The position numbers and the translations under genes were made by a program. The notes beneath the pieces were generated by a model, which had not been told where the DNA came from, made no database searches, and was given only the letters and a program-made list of their open reading frames with translations. Below, one piece after another: positions 24,001-35,848 of a DNA stretch of 60,000 bases. The stretch is taken from positions 474,052,900 to 474,112,899 of the forward strand of contig NC_081406.1 of the NCBI RefSeq assembly GCF_030272615.1, given 5' to 3'. Source of the DNA: Cryptomeria japonica (taxonomy: Eukaryota; Streptophyta; Pinopsida; Cupressales; Cupressaceae). Positions within the stretch are counted from its first letter, which is position 1. The number at the start of each line of letters is the position of its first letter.

Positions 24001-25275
24001 AAATTGATTTGAGCCTCATGACTTTGTCCTAGGGAGAATGTTTTAGGATAAGAATGAGAAGGTCGTGAAGACGGTAAGCTAATCTCCCTTAGTATCTCAT
24101 AGGTTGAGATGGCTCCACATGTCCATTAGACTAGTGCCTTATGTTATTATGTTTGATGATGACATGTGATGACACTCCACTCCTACATGTGTTCCCCTTT
24201 ATGATTTATGATTATTCTTATTGGATGCATTTATGTCTTGATGAGTTTTACACCTTTGGGAGTTAATTCTTGTTCTATTGTGTGAGTTCTTGCTTGAGAT
24301 TCCTTGTGTGGTTAGTCTCTTCGGTTAGAGTGTGTGTTGGGGCCTTGTGTCATCTCCTAGCACGGGGGGTGTTTCCTTTGGTTCCACATGGTCGAGAGGT
24401 TGGTGATTTTTAGCCATTGGGATGTTATATTGGATTCTTCTTGTGTGGACGTGGATTCTTCTTCATGATGGACTATTGATGTACCTTATAGAGATTTATG
24501 TAATGAATAAGATGGAATGCATGTAATGTAATATTATTGTATATAGTAGATGGATTCTTGTAGTAGAAGGAGATATGCTCATGATGTATTTAATGTACTT
24601 GTATTAATAAGATGAATTATAGTTGGAATTAGAATTAATTCATAATTGTAATGAAACATTAGGGAGGCAATTGTACTATTGTAGAGATGTGATCTTATGA
24701 ATCATGGATACAAGTGGATTATGGTTGGAATAGAATGGATTTGGATTATGGTTTATGTGTATTATTTCATGGCATTTTAGGAAGCAAGTTAGAATGTAAA
24801 TTAATATTAAAAGAGAAATATTCATAGATAAGAGATGAATATGTTAGAAGGTGTTAATTGGATTTAGTAAAGATGAATGATTCATATAGATGCATTGGTA
24901 GAAAGGAAATTATGCATATCATGAGGAATAAGTAATGTTGTAGGTTACATATCTCATGGTTAGGGAATTAGAATATGATGCTTTGAATGAAGATGAAATA
25001 TACCTGTCATGTGTGTACTACATTATTGTGGTAATGAATTAAGTAATGATGTTGAAGTACCCTAGGGTAAGGTTAATAATGATGTTATTTCCGCTTGCAT
25101 TATTTGATGAAATGAGAAATGATGTATGTTCATATTGGTTAATTGGTAAATCAATATAAATAGATGGATATGTTATGTATTGCATTTGTTGTTATTAGAT
25201 GTTAATTAAGAAAAAAATCATCTCCATTTGCATGTTATTATTTAGTTTCTTTAGGGTATTTTGGCAGGCATTACA
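21066..25275 (+). repeat. Gypsy-1 3' LTR (4210 bp)
   Basis: It starts TGTAGTGTCCACCC and ends GGCATTACA, followed by the CTTAT duplication. It carries about 715 bp absent from the 5' copy, including the 21-bp degenerate array at 23133-23361. A hydrophobic 60-110 residue ORF near 22331-22718 is truncated by a stop in the 5' LTR copy, so I do not call it a gene. Confidence 0.93.
23133..23361 (+). repeat. Degenerate tandem array, 11 units of about 21 bp
   Basis: Consecutive units of 20-21 bp can be lined up on a core resembling AAGCRYTRTTCTATNGGAT. Clear examples start at 23133, 23154, 23175, 23196, 23299, 23320 and 23341. Units differ from each other at several positions but keep the spacing across roughly 229 bp. 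Confidence 0.7.
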
Positions 25276-26772
25276 CTTATCAAACATACTTTTCTGATCT
25301 AGGTTGATGAAGATGGTGCTACTACTCAAGGGGAGTAGTCAACTATTTGGTTCAATATTCTTTGTTTGGTATCCATCCTTTGTCATTGATGTAAAAGGAG
25401 GAGAGGTATTCATGTGAAAAACTATTAATCAAAGGAGGAGATATATTTTAGTTCAGAATTTTGGAGATTGTTGACATTCCTTGGCACTTGGATGTTTTTC
25501 ACATTCAGTGTTTCCATTAATGCCAAAGAGGGATATTGTTGGCAATATGAAGGATTTGATTAAGTGTTGTCATTGATGTCAACACTGTATCCCGGTTGGA
25601 TCTATCCCAGTTAATCTTGGTGATCATCTTGGTTTTGGCTTTGATTCTAATCCAGTATGATCGGATCTCTGGAATCGGTTTTGGATGCTTATTCTGGATG
25701 TTAATATGCTTGCTATATTCTGGCAGTTCATGATTTGGTTATCTCTTTTAGTATTTCTGGGTACCAAATTAGCTTGTGCCTTTATCGACTAGCTTTTGGC
25801 TTTACCGGCTTGCCTAGTGTTCCCGGTTAGCTTTACCAATATGCAGTATTTGGTGACTTGGTCAGTGGATTTTGGCTCTGGCTTATGGAATCGGTTTCTA
25901 TCATGTATTTGGTTATTCTTGATCATATCCTGATCTTTTGGTGACTTTGCATTGGATGGTGTGTTGTTATGATGGTCCTATTTAGATCCGGTTAAACCTT
26001 ATGTTATTTCACTGAGGGTTTCTACTAGTTGATGAAGCGTGTTGGATTTTGGTCTTAGCGGAATTTCCAATGGATATAATTGTTTGGATATTTGATTTAG
26101 GTCCATTCTATGTAATGTAAATCATAATATTGGTCTAGTGGTATCATGTGATGTAATTTTTGTAATTATGGGTTTATGGGTTTAGGGTTTAGCCGATCTT
26201 GTCAATAAGGTTGATGATCTATATTTATAGGTGACTTATTCATGTAATTTGGGTATGGGTGGTTATAAGTGGTTATGTATGCATTATTAGAGAAGGATTA
26301 TGTGTGAATAGAGTCATATCATTCCAGTGAAGGTTGGAAAGTTTCTGTGTTGTAGAGCAGACATCAGTGCTTTACCAAAACCGTATCAGGCATTAGTAGA
26401 TGCTACTTTTATAGTTCATTTCTTTCTGGATTGTAGTCTGATGTTTATGTAAGTTAGTGAGACTTACCTTTGTGATGAGTAGTGCACTCTAGGTTGTTGG
26501 CCTTTTTGCAAGTGCAGACCCCATTGTAATTATTCATAATACTATTGGAGAGTATTCATCTTATTATGGGTAGGGTTTCCTATCATGGTTTTTCCCTTTC
26601 TAGGTTTTCCATGTCAAAATATTGGTGTTATGTGTGTTGTGCTTTCATTTTATATTTTTCATTGTGCTTTGCTCTAGTTTATGGTTTATAATTGAATTAA
26701 GTGCTTTAACTGTTAGTAAACTGATTCACCCCCCCCCTCTCAGTTTACTCTCAGTATCAGTGCATTCCAACA
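25276..26772 (+). mobile_element. Copia-like element A, 3' end
   Basis: The 261 bases before the LTR are decayed internal sequence, with no ORF over 30 codons, and end in a purine-rich tract (CCAAAGAGGGATAT, 25523-25536). A 1236-bp LTR follows. The element is on the plus strand; its 5' part would lie left of the window and was split by elements B and gypsy-1. No coding domain is recognisable in the visible part. Confidence 0.65.
25537..26772 (+). repeat. 3' LTR of element A
   Basis: It begins TGTTGGCAATATG, ends in GCATTCCAACA and has the shared C-tract motif at 26721-26743. Its start resembles the LTR of element D (TGTTGGCAATTGAG at 27188), and both have GTTGTCATTGATGTCAAC soon after. A and D are thus of one family group. 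Confidence 0.75.
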
Positions 26773-27187
26773 GTCCCTATTTTCTTGATTTATGAGGATT
26801 TTTCCTTTGACAACTATTTTCTTCTGCATGTAGAGAACATGTTCATTAGGCATATGATCGGATTTTAATTATATCGGGCAATCTCTAATGTCAAACTCTA
26901 GCACTCTAGATATAAGGTTTTGAGAGAAAATCAAGTAATCTACCACACTCTGACTATTATAGGTTTTGCAAGTGATACCCCCTGATGTCGGCCAAGCTCT
27001 CATTAGTTACAAATAACCATACAAAACAAACTACACATCCCCAATAATTTTGTCCCAAAGTGTGAGATATTCCCATTATTATCTTGTGAAGCTCTTTCCC
27101 AAGATTGACCCCCACCTTCTTCCAACCATAGAGGATTATTTTCTCCTTTTTCACCACTACTCAATTGAAGAGATTGGTTATTGGTTT
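26773..27187. other. Unassigned sequence between elements A and D
   Basis: About 415 bases without a credible ORF or recognised repeat. It is probably older transposon debris or the target DNA of A and D. Confidence 0.4.
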
Positions 27188-28189
27188 TGTTGGCAATTGA
27201 GACTCATCCGGTATGGGCTAATGGAATTTTGGGTTGTCATTGATGTCAACTCATCATCTCAGGGTAATTGGTTTCATTGTTTGGTTAACCGGAATTCATT
27301 TCACTTAACCAGTATTGGTATTCACATTGCTTCACACCGGCACCGACATCGATATTTACTGCATCCCAACTAAGCCCTGATCCTGGTAACTTGTTTTGAT
27401 CTTGATAATGTGTATATGGAACCTAGTAATGGATATGACCCAGTTAGGAAATATTTTGATCCTGACTATTTATTTCATGGATCTTATGGTAATGTGTGAT
27501 GGCCAACATGGTCATTGGGATTATGTTTGGATTTTATTATGTTCCAGCAGTCGACATGTTTATATTTTTCATTGAAGTTGACATGGAAAAGTTAGAAGGA
27601 TATTTAAGAAGATCACTTCAGCGATAGATCATATATGTGTGTTGGTATGCAAATTTTTGGTTACGAAGATTGGTATGCATTTGGGTCAGCAATTAGAAGA
27701 GATTGTGTGCAGTTTCACGTGCACAGCATAATCAGTAGCAGAACAAAGCATCAGTGAACTAGTATACAAAGAAGGATATCAAAGCATTCACCAGAACTTA
27801 TCCAGCATGGTCAGATGTAATTTATAAGTTCATTTTCAGTTGTAAACACTTTGTAATATTTTGTAAGTCAGTGTGACTTCTTATTTTATGTTTGAGCAGT
27901 GAGCTCAAGGCAGTTGGCCTTTTTGCATGTGCATACCCTCTTATGTAATATTTGTATCCCTTGATCAAGTATATAGATAATGTGGTTATCAGCCCCACCG
28001 TGGTTTTTCCCTTTGCAGGGTTTTCCATGTATAAATCTTGGTGTTATGGTGTTTCCTTTCTATGTGTTATTTGGTGTATGCACTTTGATTTTATTTACTG
28101 TTAACTAGTTAATAAGTAATAAGTTCAAAATTAACATTACTAGTAGAACACTGATTCACCCCCCCTCTCAGTGTTCTTGGATTCTAACA
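27188..28189 (+). repeat. 5' LTR of element D (1002 bp)
   Basis: It starts TGTTGGCAATTGAG, ends GGATTCTAACA directly before the primer site, and has the C-tract motif at 28151-28171. Confidence 0.8.
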
Positions 28190-28191
28190 AT

Positions 28192-28203
28192 TGGTATCAG
28201 AGC
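28192..28203 (+). promoter_or_regulatory. Primer binding site of element D
   Basis: TGGTATCAGAGC follows the LTR end after two bases. This is the initiator-Met tRNA type site. Confidence 0.85.
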
Positions 28204-28257
28204 TTGGTTCCTCGAAAGAAGTTTAACCACTTGAGGAAGATCCAAAATTTGGAATCG

Positions 28258-29365
28258 ATGGAAACCAATCTGCAACGACAACTTAGACTTGCTCTTGAGG
28301 ATCTTGATAATGATCAGATGGAGAACAATAAACTGGAAAAATTAATTGAAGCAAGCTAGAGAATACATCATGTCATTATAGGGAAATCTTTCAGTTGTCA
28401 AGGCTAAGAGATGGGAATTTTGTGATCAACTACAAAATCATAATAGTGATGAGGAAGATTCTATGAAGGATCATCGTTAGAAACTTACTCGGGAGAACAC
28501 TATCTTGAAGAATGAGGTGCAAGCCCTAACTATGAGGATGTGCAAGGATATTGAGGAAAAAAAGAAAAATGAAGAAAACCTAAGTCAAGCATTGAAGGAT
28601 AGATCTAAGGAATGCAACAGATTGACTTGTGAGAATGATATGTTGAAATTTGAGTTGACCCAATCCTGAAACATTGAACAGGAACTTGATAGATAGATTA
28701 TAATCATGAGGGATGATTTGATTATTGCAAATGAGTACAAAGACAAGTTCAAGGATAGCTTAGCTAAACTTGATGAAATACTAAAAAATCAGAGAGATGC
28801 TAATGATAAAAGAGTTCTTGGTTATGAATAAGGAGAAAACTCTGGTACTGCACAACAAGATCAATCATCTAGACAAAAGAAGAAACATGACAACTGGAAC
28901 CAGAGATCATCGGTAAGACAACCTAATGCTCACAAATTCAATGGTACATACTTTGTTTGCAATAAATATGGTCATATGACTAGTCAGTGCAGAAATAGGA
29001 ATAATCAGAATAATGCATCATTCACCGGTCTTGGAAATGTAAGATGTCATGCATGTAGTAGATTTGGACATATGGATAACCAATGTAGATGAAAAGGGAA
29101 TCAAGTAAATCAAGGAGTTGACAAGGCAATACAGAAAAACAATATTGTCTATTATGCATGCAACAAGATTGGGCATATTGCTCAATATTGCAGAAGTAAG
29201 AACCCACCGACAACTAATGGAAATGCAGATGAGAAGGGAAAGGCAAAAGTGGAATACATCAGGAAGCAAAATGAGATGAGATGGGTAGGAAGATCTGATA
29301 CGCCCACCGATAGAACAATCAGTAGAGTCATCAGGTCCTACACCGGCAACAGATACAACCGATAA
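28258..29365 (+). pseudogene. gag: Gag-like protein of element D: coiled coil and three zinc knuckles, broken
   Basis: An ATG at 28258 opens a Leu/Glu/Lys-rich coiled coil. A frameshift near 28350 moves the coding frame, after which it continues to the TAA at 29363-29365 with several stops, mostly TAG and TGA. Phrases such as EVQALTMRMCKD resemble REIEALTICMSQE in the gag of element B, so the two are homologous. The knuckles lie at about 28945-29215. The middle one (CHACSRFGHMDNQC) is complete. The outer two have Tyr in place of the first Cys (YFVCNKYGHMTSQC and YYACNKIGHIAQYC). The product would bind the element's RNA if intact. Confidence 0.78.
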
Positions 29366-29729
29366 CTAAGGCACTCGGCCTTAGGGGTAGGAAAATAATT
29401 GAAGATCATGCACATACCCCAGATTAGGTCTGTAGTCAAAAAAATTTGATTGCAGATAGTTACTTAGGAGATTTCAAGTGTTTACCAAAATTGACTCGCA
29501 AACTATGTGAACTAGTCAAGCCTAACCTATAAGATTTATTACAATGAAAAATTAGGGTTAATGATGATAAAAAGGGAAAAGGTTAAGTTATTTCTTCACA
29601 CAACGATCGAGCATTCAGATGAGTGAATTTCCAGAGCATTTTGGAGTTCAAGGCGATTCGAGCGAGCACTTTCTTTTCGGGCATTTGATCTCCCGACAGA
29701 TTTTCAAGGTATTTCTGTGTTTGGTCATA
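29366..29729 (+). other. Spacer between gag and second ORF of element D
   Basis: About 360 bases with stops in all plus-strand frames except a short in-frame extension upstream of the second ORF (from 29619). No motif is seen. Confidence 0.4.
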
Positions 29730-30276
29730 ATGGCTTCATCTTCATCTAGCATTGATACTCCTTTAGTGGTTGATATTAAGAACCGCCCTCATCCCACTTT
29801 CATGAATCATTCATACAAATCTCTTTTGGATGAGCCATTGGGTGCATTTTTGAAAGTTTATCATGGAGTTCTTCATACTGAGGATATCAGGGCTTATATT
29901 CACTCTGATAATGAAGAACTTGGAGATTATGAGTTGTCCTGCATGTTCACCCAAAACCTAATTTCCGACAACCAGCTCAAACTGGAATTTGTACACCTGT
30001 AGAGAGAGGGTTTTACTCAGTTCATGGATTTTCCAACTTTTGATGAGGCTGAATGGGTATGCTATGTTTTGAGCTGCATTCACAGAGAATTCATCTGGTT
30101 GGACCGACCATACAAGATTACAGAGGAAGGAATAATTGAGTTAGTAGAGGAAAGAGGAAAGGGAAGCCCAAAAAGCAGCTCAGTCCACACCTAATGTGGT
30201 CTCGGTTACAACAGAAACCTCCAAACAACCGGAAGAATCTTCAGCTGAGCCTGTTGTGTGTGTGAAAATTAGATAA
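29730..30276 (+). pseudogene. Unrecognised second ORF of element D, one stop and one frameshift
   Basis: The frame starts MASSSSSIDTP at 29730. An ATG at 29619 is in frame, but its extra N-terminus is less protein-like. A TAG near 30001 breaks it. Coding character then continues (GFTQFMDFPTFDEAEW, then IHREFIWLDRPYKITEEGI), and a frameshift near 30150 leads into a Ser/Thr/Pro/Glu-rich tail ending at the TAA at 30274-30276. The total is about 180 residues. I see no RT, protease, integrase or membrane motif. The HREFIWLDRPYKITEEGI stretch faintly recalls the plant-mobile-domain type proteins carried by some plant transposons, but I would not assign it. Its position after gag suggests an element accessory protein. 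Confidence 0.5.
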
Positions 30277-30475
30277 AGTGTGCAAGTTGTAAGATACAAC
30301 ACTTTAATAAATCATTGCATGCATGGTTAGACAGATATAATCACGAATATTAAAATAATAACAAACTGACCTATTGCCTTCTAAAAGATGGGAGTATAGA
30401 CTTTCTCTCAGATTTGTCTAAGCAATACCAGTGACTAGAATACACCAAGATGAAGGATTTAATCTATATGAGCAC

Positions 30476-33400
30476 TGTAGTACCCCTCCTTGATCAAACT
30501 CTTTTTGTATGTTTTTTATTGACTTTAGTGGAACATTATTGTATATTGATTCAGATTTTATGCGATGTTATTTCATACTTTATCTAGATTTGTGGTGTAT
30601 GATTTTATGCAGTATCTCAGTGCTTCTGATTAATGTTATTTTATGGATCATTATCATGGACTGACACCCTTACCTTATGTGTACGATGCATTATTTATGT
30701 GTTGCATGTTTGCATGGGTATGGGATGCAAGGAGATGATTTTCCTTCACTCACTCTGGTCAGATAGGGAACGTCATGACTCTCCTTCATCGGTGTGCATG
30801 CTATGTCTGGGTATATATATATTTGTCTATATGCACGTGCGGTTATTTGGTGCAGGACATTGCAGATACAAGTACTAAGTAGGTACGGGGTATCGACTCC
30901 ACCTGGTTTCAAAGGTCTAAGCATGCCTTATATGTCCGATGATAGTGGAAGAGATAGTTGTTGGACCCTAACTTGAACACTTGTGTGAGTGTTGTCAATC
31001 GGTTGTCTTTCTCGTCTGGTTGGTATGCGAGTCATAGTGCTTTGGTTTGGTCATTTGTGAGTCGTCATTTGATCATCCTTCATTTTGCGTTCTTTCATTA
31101 ATCTAAATGGTTATTTAATTGAATGAATGATGCTATCTTATGTTGGCCTAATTAGTTAATTATTATGCTCTAAGATTATTGATTTAATTAGATTAATGAT
31201 TTGCTAGATTAAATGGTTAAATGGCTTATTTCATTGTGTAAAGTGGATTAATATATTTGTGGAAGGAAATAAATAATTGCCTAGCCATTTAAGTGTTAAA
31301 TGATTATGTTGAAGGAAAGTATTATGGAAAATAGAAAATAAAATTAAAAGCTTTTCCTTTTACCTTTCCATTTCACTTTTTCATTTTAATTGTTGGAAAA
31401 GAATTATTTTATGGAAAAGGAGTAATTCTGATTTTTTTTTTACTTTTTAAATATTTTAATCTGATTGGAGGAGAAAACTTTTAACCTAGAAAGTTTAGGT
31501 TGAAATTATTTTTCCATATAATTCTGGAAACTCATGGGAATGGGAAAGACAAAAAATTGGGAAGAGATTTTTGGAAAAACATTTTGAAAGAGGACCTAGA
31601 ATTTGATTTGGTTTGCAAGAACTGGGATTCTTCCACCTTTTTGCTTCTAGTTTGCTTCAAGGTTGGATAATCTCTTCTTGTTTTGAAATTTAAATTTGGT
31701 TTTTCAGTTGCTTCCTGTGTATGAAAGAAAATGCAAATCTTCTTGTAGAATCTTGTGGAATGATTTGAATGGAAGAATAAATGCATGTTATTGTTGATTT
31801 TGTGAAGCTTCTATCATATGTTTCCTTATAGGAAAGAAATGGTTCATTTCTCTATTTGTTGTATGTTTTGTATTCTTGAAAATCAACTTCTTGGATTGCC
31901 TCTTCTATTTAGAATAGATTGATTTAGATTTAGTTTGTTGTGTGCTTCCTAGTATCTAATTGCCCAAGATTTGGGGTTCTTGTGTGATTTTATTTCACCA
32001 TTTACCTTATTGGTAAATATCCATTTGAAATTTGGATCTTGGCACTGTGTGTATGTGTTCCCGTGAAATGATCCGAGAAAGAATCGGTTTCATGTTTAAA
32101 TGATTTATGGTGTATTGATTTTCCATGCTATGCAAGTAGAAATTTATTCTATCATGGACCTTGCCTTACCCCATGGTGGGCTAGTCCCACCACGTGGGTC
32201 GGTAGTGTCTGCTTCCCGCAGGTAGCAATACTGTCGATTGGCAATACCGCTACCAGTTGGTAGCAGTGCTACCGGTCGGTAGCGGTTGCTACCAGCGATA
32301 GCAATACTACCGATCGGTAGTACCGCTATCGGTTGGTAGCAATGCTACCAGTCGGTAGCAGCTGGTACTAGCGGTAGTAGTACTACCAATCGGCAGGACC
32401 ACTACCGGTCGGTAGCAGTGCTACCGATCGGTAGCGGCTGCTACAAGCGGTAGCAGCACTACTGGTCTGTAGTGGCTACTACCAGTTGGTAGTAGCACTA
32501 CTGGTCTGTAGGCCTGCTACCAGTGGTAGCAGTACTACCACCAGGTAGTGTCTTTTGCTTCAGTAGCAGCACTACCGTGGGTTGGCTTTGACTCTCGCTT
32601 GACCTTGTACCCTTACCGATACAAACCAATATGTGCTATGAATTTAATTTTTTTTAAGTGAAATATTTTAAGCGGTTTTTATGTTAAAATTAAATAGTGA
32701 TTTTCAAGTTATTTTTATTATGTAGTTTAATAAATTTATCTATGGAAATCAAGGCATGAATTAGTGATTCAAATTGGTTAATTTGGATATATTCTAGAAA
32801 TGGATTAAAATGCCTATTAGGAATTCATGTTTTATTTGCTTGAATATTTAATGTGAATTTTATCCCTGATGGAATATTGATTTGGAAATTGAAAGAATGT
32901 GAATGTCGTAAAGGAGTGTTTATTTAATTTTCAATCAATGAATTTGCAAGTTCTTATGATGTTGATTTTCTCAAAGATTGTTTGAGTGCAGACTTAGTGA
33001 AATTATCTTTCCATTGCAAAGAGTTATATTGTGTTATTTCTAGTCTGTGGTTCAGTTGTCCTGTGGTGGCATAATTGGTACCTTTGACCAAGTGATATAT
33101 GATGACTTCGTTGTCTTAACCATTTAGTGTCTTTGCCTTATGGTTAACCAAGAGTCGGTCTTGTTTTGACCACTTGTATTTGAATAGTGGTGTTATGGTT
33201 GTCTGCTTCACCATAGGGTCCTCGTGGAGTGACCATGTTTTTTTAGTGTCCTTTGAGAGAGTGGCTTTTGAATGGGGGTTGCGCCCAAAAAGGTTGGCAT
33301 GATGACCCTTTGAAAGTAAGATAATAAGTGATAATCTAATTAATTGATTAGGTGGGTAGTTCTCAAACATTAATAAAGATATTGTACCTCGTACATAGGT

Positions 33401-34398
33401 GAGTGCTTGTACTGAGGCTCATAATATAGTGAAAAGGCCTGGAATGGAAAACCGACCACCTTGTATTCATGAAAGGCTGGTAGGGTCCGCATGAGACTTA
33501 GTTGGATCCGGACGTTCGGGAAAGGTTACCAGGATAGTGAGTTGAGACCTATGAAAGCCGACCATGGTAACCATTGTAAGTTATGCGATGACACTCTCTC
33601 TTTAAGGTCACTGGTGTTTTGTGATGTCGATTCACTTATGGTTTTTGATGTCGGTTCACTTGTGTATTTGTGATGTTGAGTCACCTGGATTATTGTGGAG
33701 TCTCTTGGTGCTATCATGGAGTCGTATTGTTTTGTCCACCATGTCGTGCTTTGCTTGCTTGAGGGTCCTCAGCTATCTCCTAGCACGGTGAGGTGATTCC
33801 ATTTTGGGAATTACATGGTTGGGTGGTAGTGCCACTTCGCATTGGATGTTCTTGTTCGTACCTTCATGTGAGGATTGGTTTCGCAGGTGTTTTTTTGTGG
33901 ATCGTGGCTCATGCTTATCTCGTGTTTGGAGATTATGGTTATTTGGAGACCTATGTGGTTATTATATCTTGATCTTGTGTAAACTTGTATTTAGTTAAGT
34001 TGCATCTTTATATGTATATTGAGAAGCCATGTATTGGAAGAGCAATGTAATCCTAAGATTGGGATGTTATTTATCAATTTCCTTTATGTTGTGTGTACAT
34101 GCTTATTGAAGAGAAATTGTATTGTATCCTTTCAATTTTTCAATGGTGTAATTTGTGATTGCTTATGGCTTCTAGTGGTCATTGAGTTAATGATGGATTA
34201 CTAGATGAACCTTAATTGTGGAATTTATCTTTTGGTTTTTATTCTTCATTGGTAACCCTTAAGGATTTCTAGTGTAAGTCTTCCGCTTGTGTTAATGTGC
34301 ATGTTGTGTTTTATGCACTTATTATGTTTATACTTTTTTTAAAAAATTGTTTCACCCTTGTTGTGGGTTTTCCTTCGGGGTTCCTGGTGGGGCATTAA
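30476..34398 (+). repeat. Gypsy-2 5' LTR (about 3.9 kb)
   Basis: It starts at TGTAGTACCC and ends near GGGGCATTAA before the primer site; the last bases are uncertain by two or three. It includes a GC-rich palindromic minisatellite at about 32200-32575 in otherwise AT-rich DNA. No gene is seen. Confidence 0.8.
32200..32575. repeat. Palindromic minisatellite in the gypsy-2 LTR
   Basis: Some twenty or more degenerate copies of a 14-18 bp unit such as GCTACCGGTCGGTAGC are packed head to tail. The unit is self-complementary (CTACC paired with GGTAG), so either strand can fold into a series of short hairpins. Units vary in the central bases and in spacing. The surrounding LTR is AT-rich. Confidence 0.85.
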
Positions 34399-34401
34399 AT
34401 T

Positions 34402-34413
34402 TGGTATCAGAGC
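34402..34413 (+). promoter_or_regulatory. Gypsy-2 primer binding site
   Basis: TGGTATCAGAGC is the same initiator-Met type site as in gypsy-1 and is followed by CCCATGTT in both. Confidence 0.88.
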
Positions 34414-34552
34414 CCATGTTTCAACACTGGGTACTTTGGGTTTCTAGTGAGCCCATTCGCCTTGACATTTTTGCGTAGGTCTTGTGTTGTGACTTCCTTG
34501 CTTCTTTCTTTGCCTTTGATCTGAACTTTTCTCTCTTGTGCAGTGTTAGGTC

Positions 34553-35848
34553 ATGGCTAGGAAAGCCAAGGGGGGTGTCCATGTTGCTGGTCGTACCAGA
34601 GGTAGAGGAGGAGGATGGGGTTGAGGTTCTGACCACCATAGTCCTTTTCCACCACCCACTCATGCGAGTGTGGATCGAGATTAGTCTGTTCATCAGGAGG
34701 GACTGCATTCAAGAGAGAAGGTTCCCGAAAGGGAAGAGCTGGGGCAGATGTTTCCGAAGGTGCTAGCTAGACTAGGCCCCAGACTTGAGGTGGATCAGCC
34801 CATCCATCCCCAGGTAGTGGAGTCCCATCAGCAGATTCCAGAGAGAGAGAGAGAGAGATCTCCTAGAGGGAGAGAGGTCCCAGTGGACCAGGATCCAACT
34901 AACATGGGACACATGAGAGACTTAATGAGGTCCAATTCTCCTTTCTTTGATGGTAAAGATATCGAACTTGTGGCAGAGACCTGGCTTATCAGTTTAGATC
35001 GATGCTTTTTCATGTATCCATATGGTAGCAACACCAAGGCGAGATGCGCTATCATACGTCTCGAGAGTTTTGCATCTATCTGGTGGTGGCTAGAGGAGGA
35101 GAGGATCAGTGTGAGCATTAACACTATGTCATGGGAGATCTTTCTGGAGAAATTCGGCGCATGATTTCTCTCACCCCAGTGGAGGCAGTCGCGTGTAGAT
35201 GAGTTCTATGCTCTGTGCCAGTTTGGTTTGTCAGTAGATCATTTTGAGCACAGGTTCTATGAGCTTAAACAGTATATCGGGATCAGCAATGATGAGGCTA
35301 TTCTTGTTCAACACTTCTTGAGGGGTCTTAATGACTGCATCAATGGAGGCATGAAAGTTTTTGAGCTTGCTTCAGTAGACGTAGCCGTGGTGAAAGCCAG
35401 GCTGGTGGAGCAGAACCTTAGCCATGCTCATGGAAGCCAGTCTAGAGTTCAGATTGGGAGTGATCCTTTCAATGGGTCTAGAGGGAGAGGGAATCAGTCC
35501 TAGACTACTGCACCTCTTAGGGGTCCTCAGGAACCCACTAAGGGTAGTTAACAATAGTAGTAGCCACCGAGACCAAAGCAGTCTCAGGGCCAGAAGGGTG
35601 GCAACTCTCAGTCTCAGAAGAGCAGGAACTGGCAGAAGAGTAGGTAGACTTTTCTAGGGCAGTCCTCTCAAGGTGCATCTCTGGCCCCTAGTGGAGAGAG
35701 CTTTCAGTAATCCAATGGGTCATCTGGTAGTAGAGGACCTGTTAGAGGAGCTTGCTTCTCCTTTGGTTAGTTTAGCCACAAAGCCACTCAGTTCCCTCAG
35801 CATCCTCACTAGACGAGTAGCCAGAGGCCAGCCGCATCAGAGCCAACA
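34553..35848 (+). pseudogene. gag: Gypsy-2 gag, interrupted
   Basis: The frame starts at the ATG at 34553 (MARKAKGGVHVAGR) and continues with stops into pol. The capsid region (about 34920-35400) has WLISLDRCFFMYPYGSNTKA and LVQHFLRGLNDCI, which parallel LLDLGRFFAMHQCSSNTKV and LIQHFVRGLSDHI in gypsy-1. A (GA)n run at about 34840-34857 encodes alternating Glu and Arg. The zinc-knuckle region expected near 35750 is decayed: one Cys-like remnant is visible but no full CX2CX4HX4C. Confidence 0.8.

Larger units (their letters stand above)
3241..25275 (+). mobile_element. Gypsy-1: Ty3/gypsy chromovirus-like element with giant LTRs, hosting element C
   Basis: The element spans two LTRs that start TGTA and end GGCATTACA, with CTTAT immediately outside both ends (3236-3240 and 25276-25280). 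After removing the nested element C and its duplicated target it is about 12.5 kb. It has a 5' LTR in two pieces, a primer site, one long gag-pol frame, a polypurine tract at 21053-21065 and a 4210-bp 3' LTR. Domain order is gag, zinc knuckle, protease, RT, RNase H, integrase and a chromodomain-like tail, as in plant chromoviruses. Some 33 in-frame stops make it dead. The perfect target duplication shows that both ends are preserved. Confidence 0.93.
27188..30475 (+). mobile_element. Copia-like element D, 5' part (relative of B)
   Basis: The plus-strand order is 5' LTR (27188-28189), primer site, gag with coiled coil and three zinc knuckles, then an unrecognised second ORF at 29730-30276. The element is cut at 30476 by gypsy-2 and its 3' LTR is not in the window. 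As in B there is no protease, RT or integrase between gag and the second ORF. The lineage seems to place an accessory ORF directly after gag, or to be non-autonomous. Confidence 0.7.

Noticed and set aside
32200-32575. CRISPR-like alternation of repeats
   Set aside because: Units are degenerate, contiguous and palindromic without unique spacers, and the sequence is a plant LTR.
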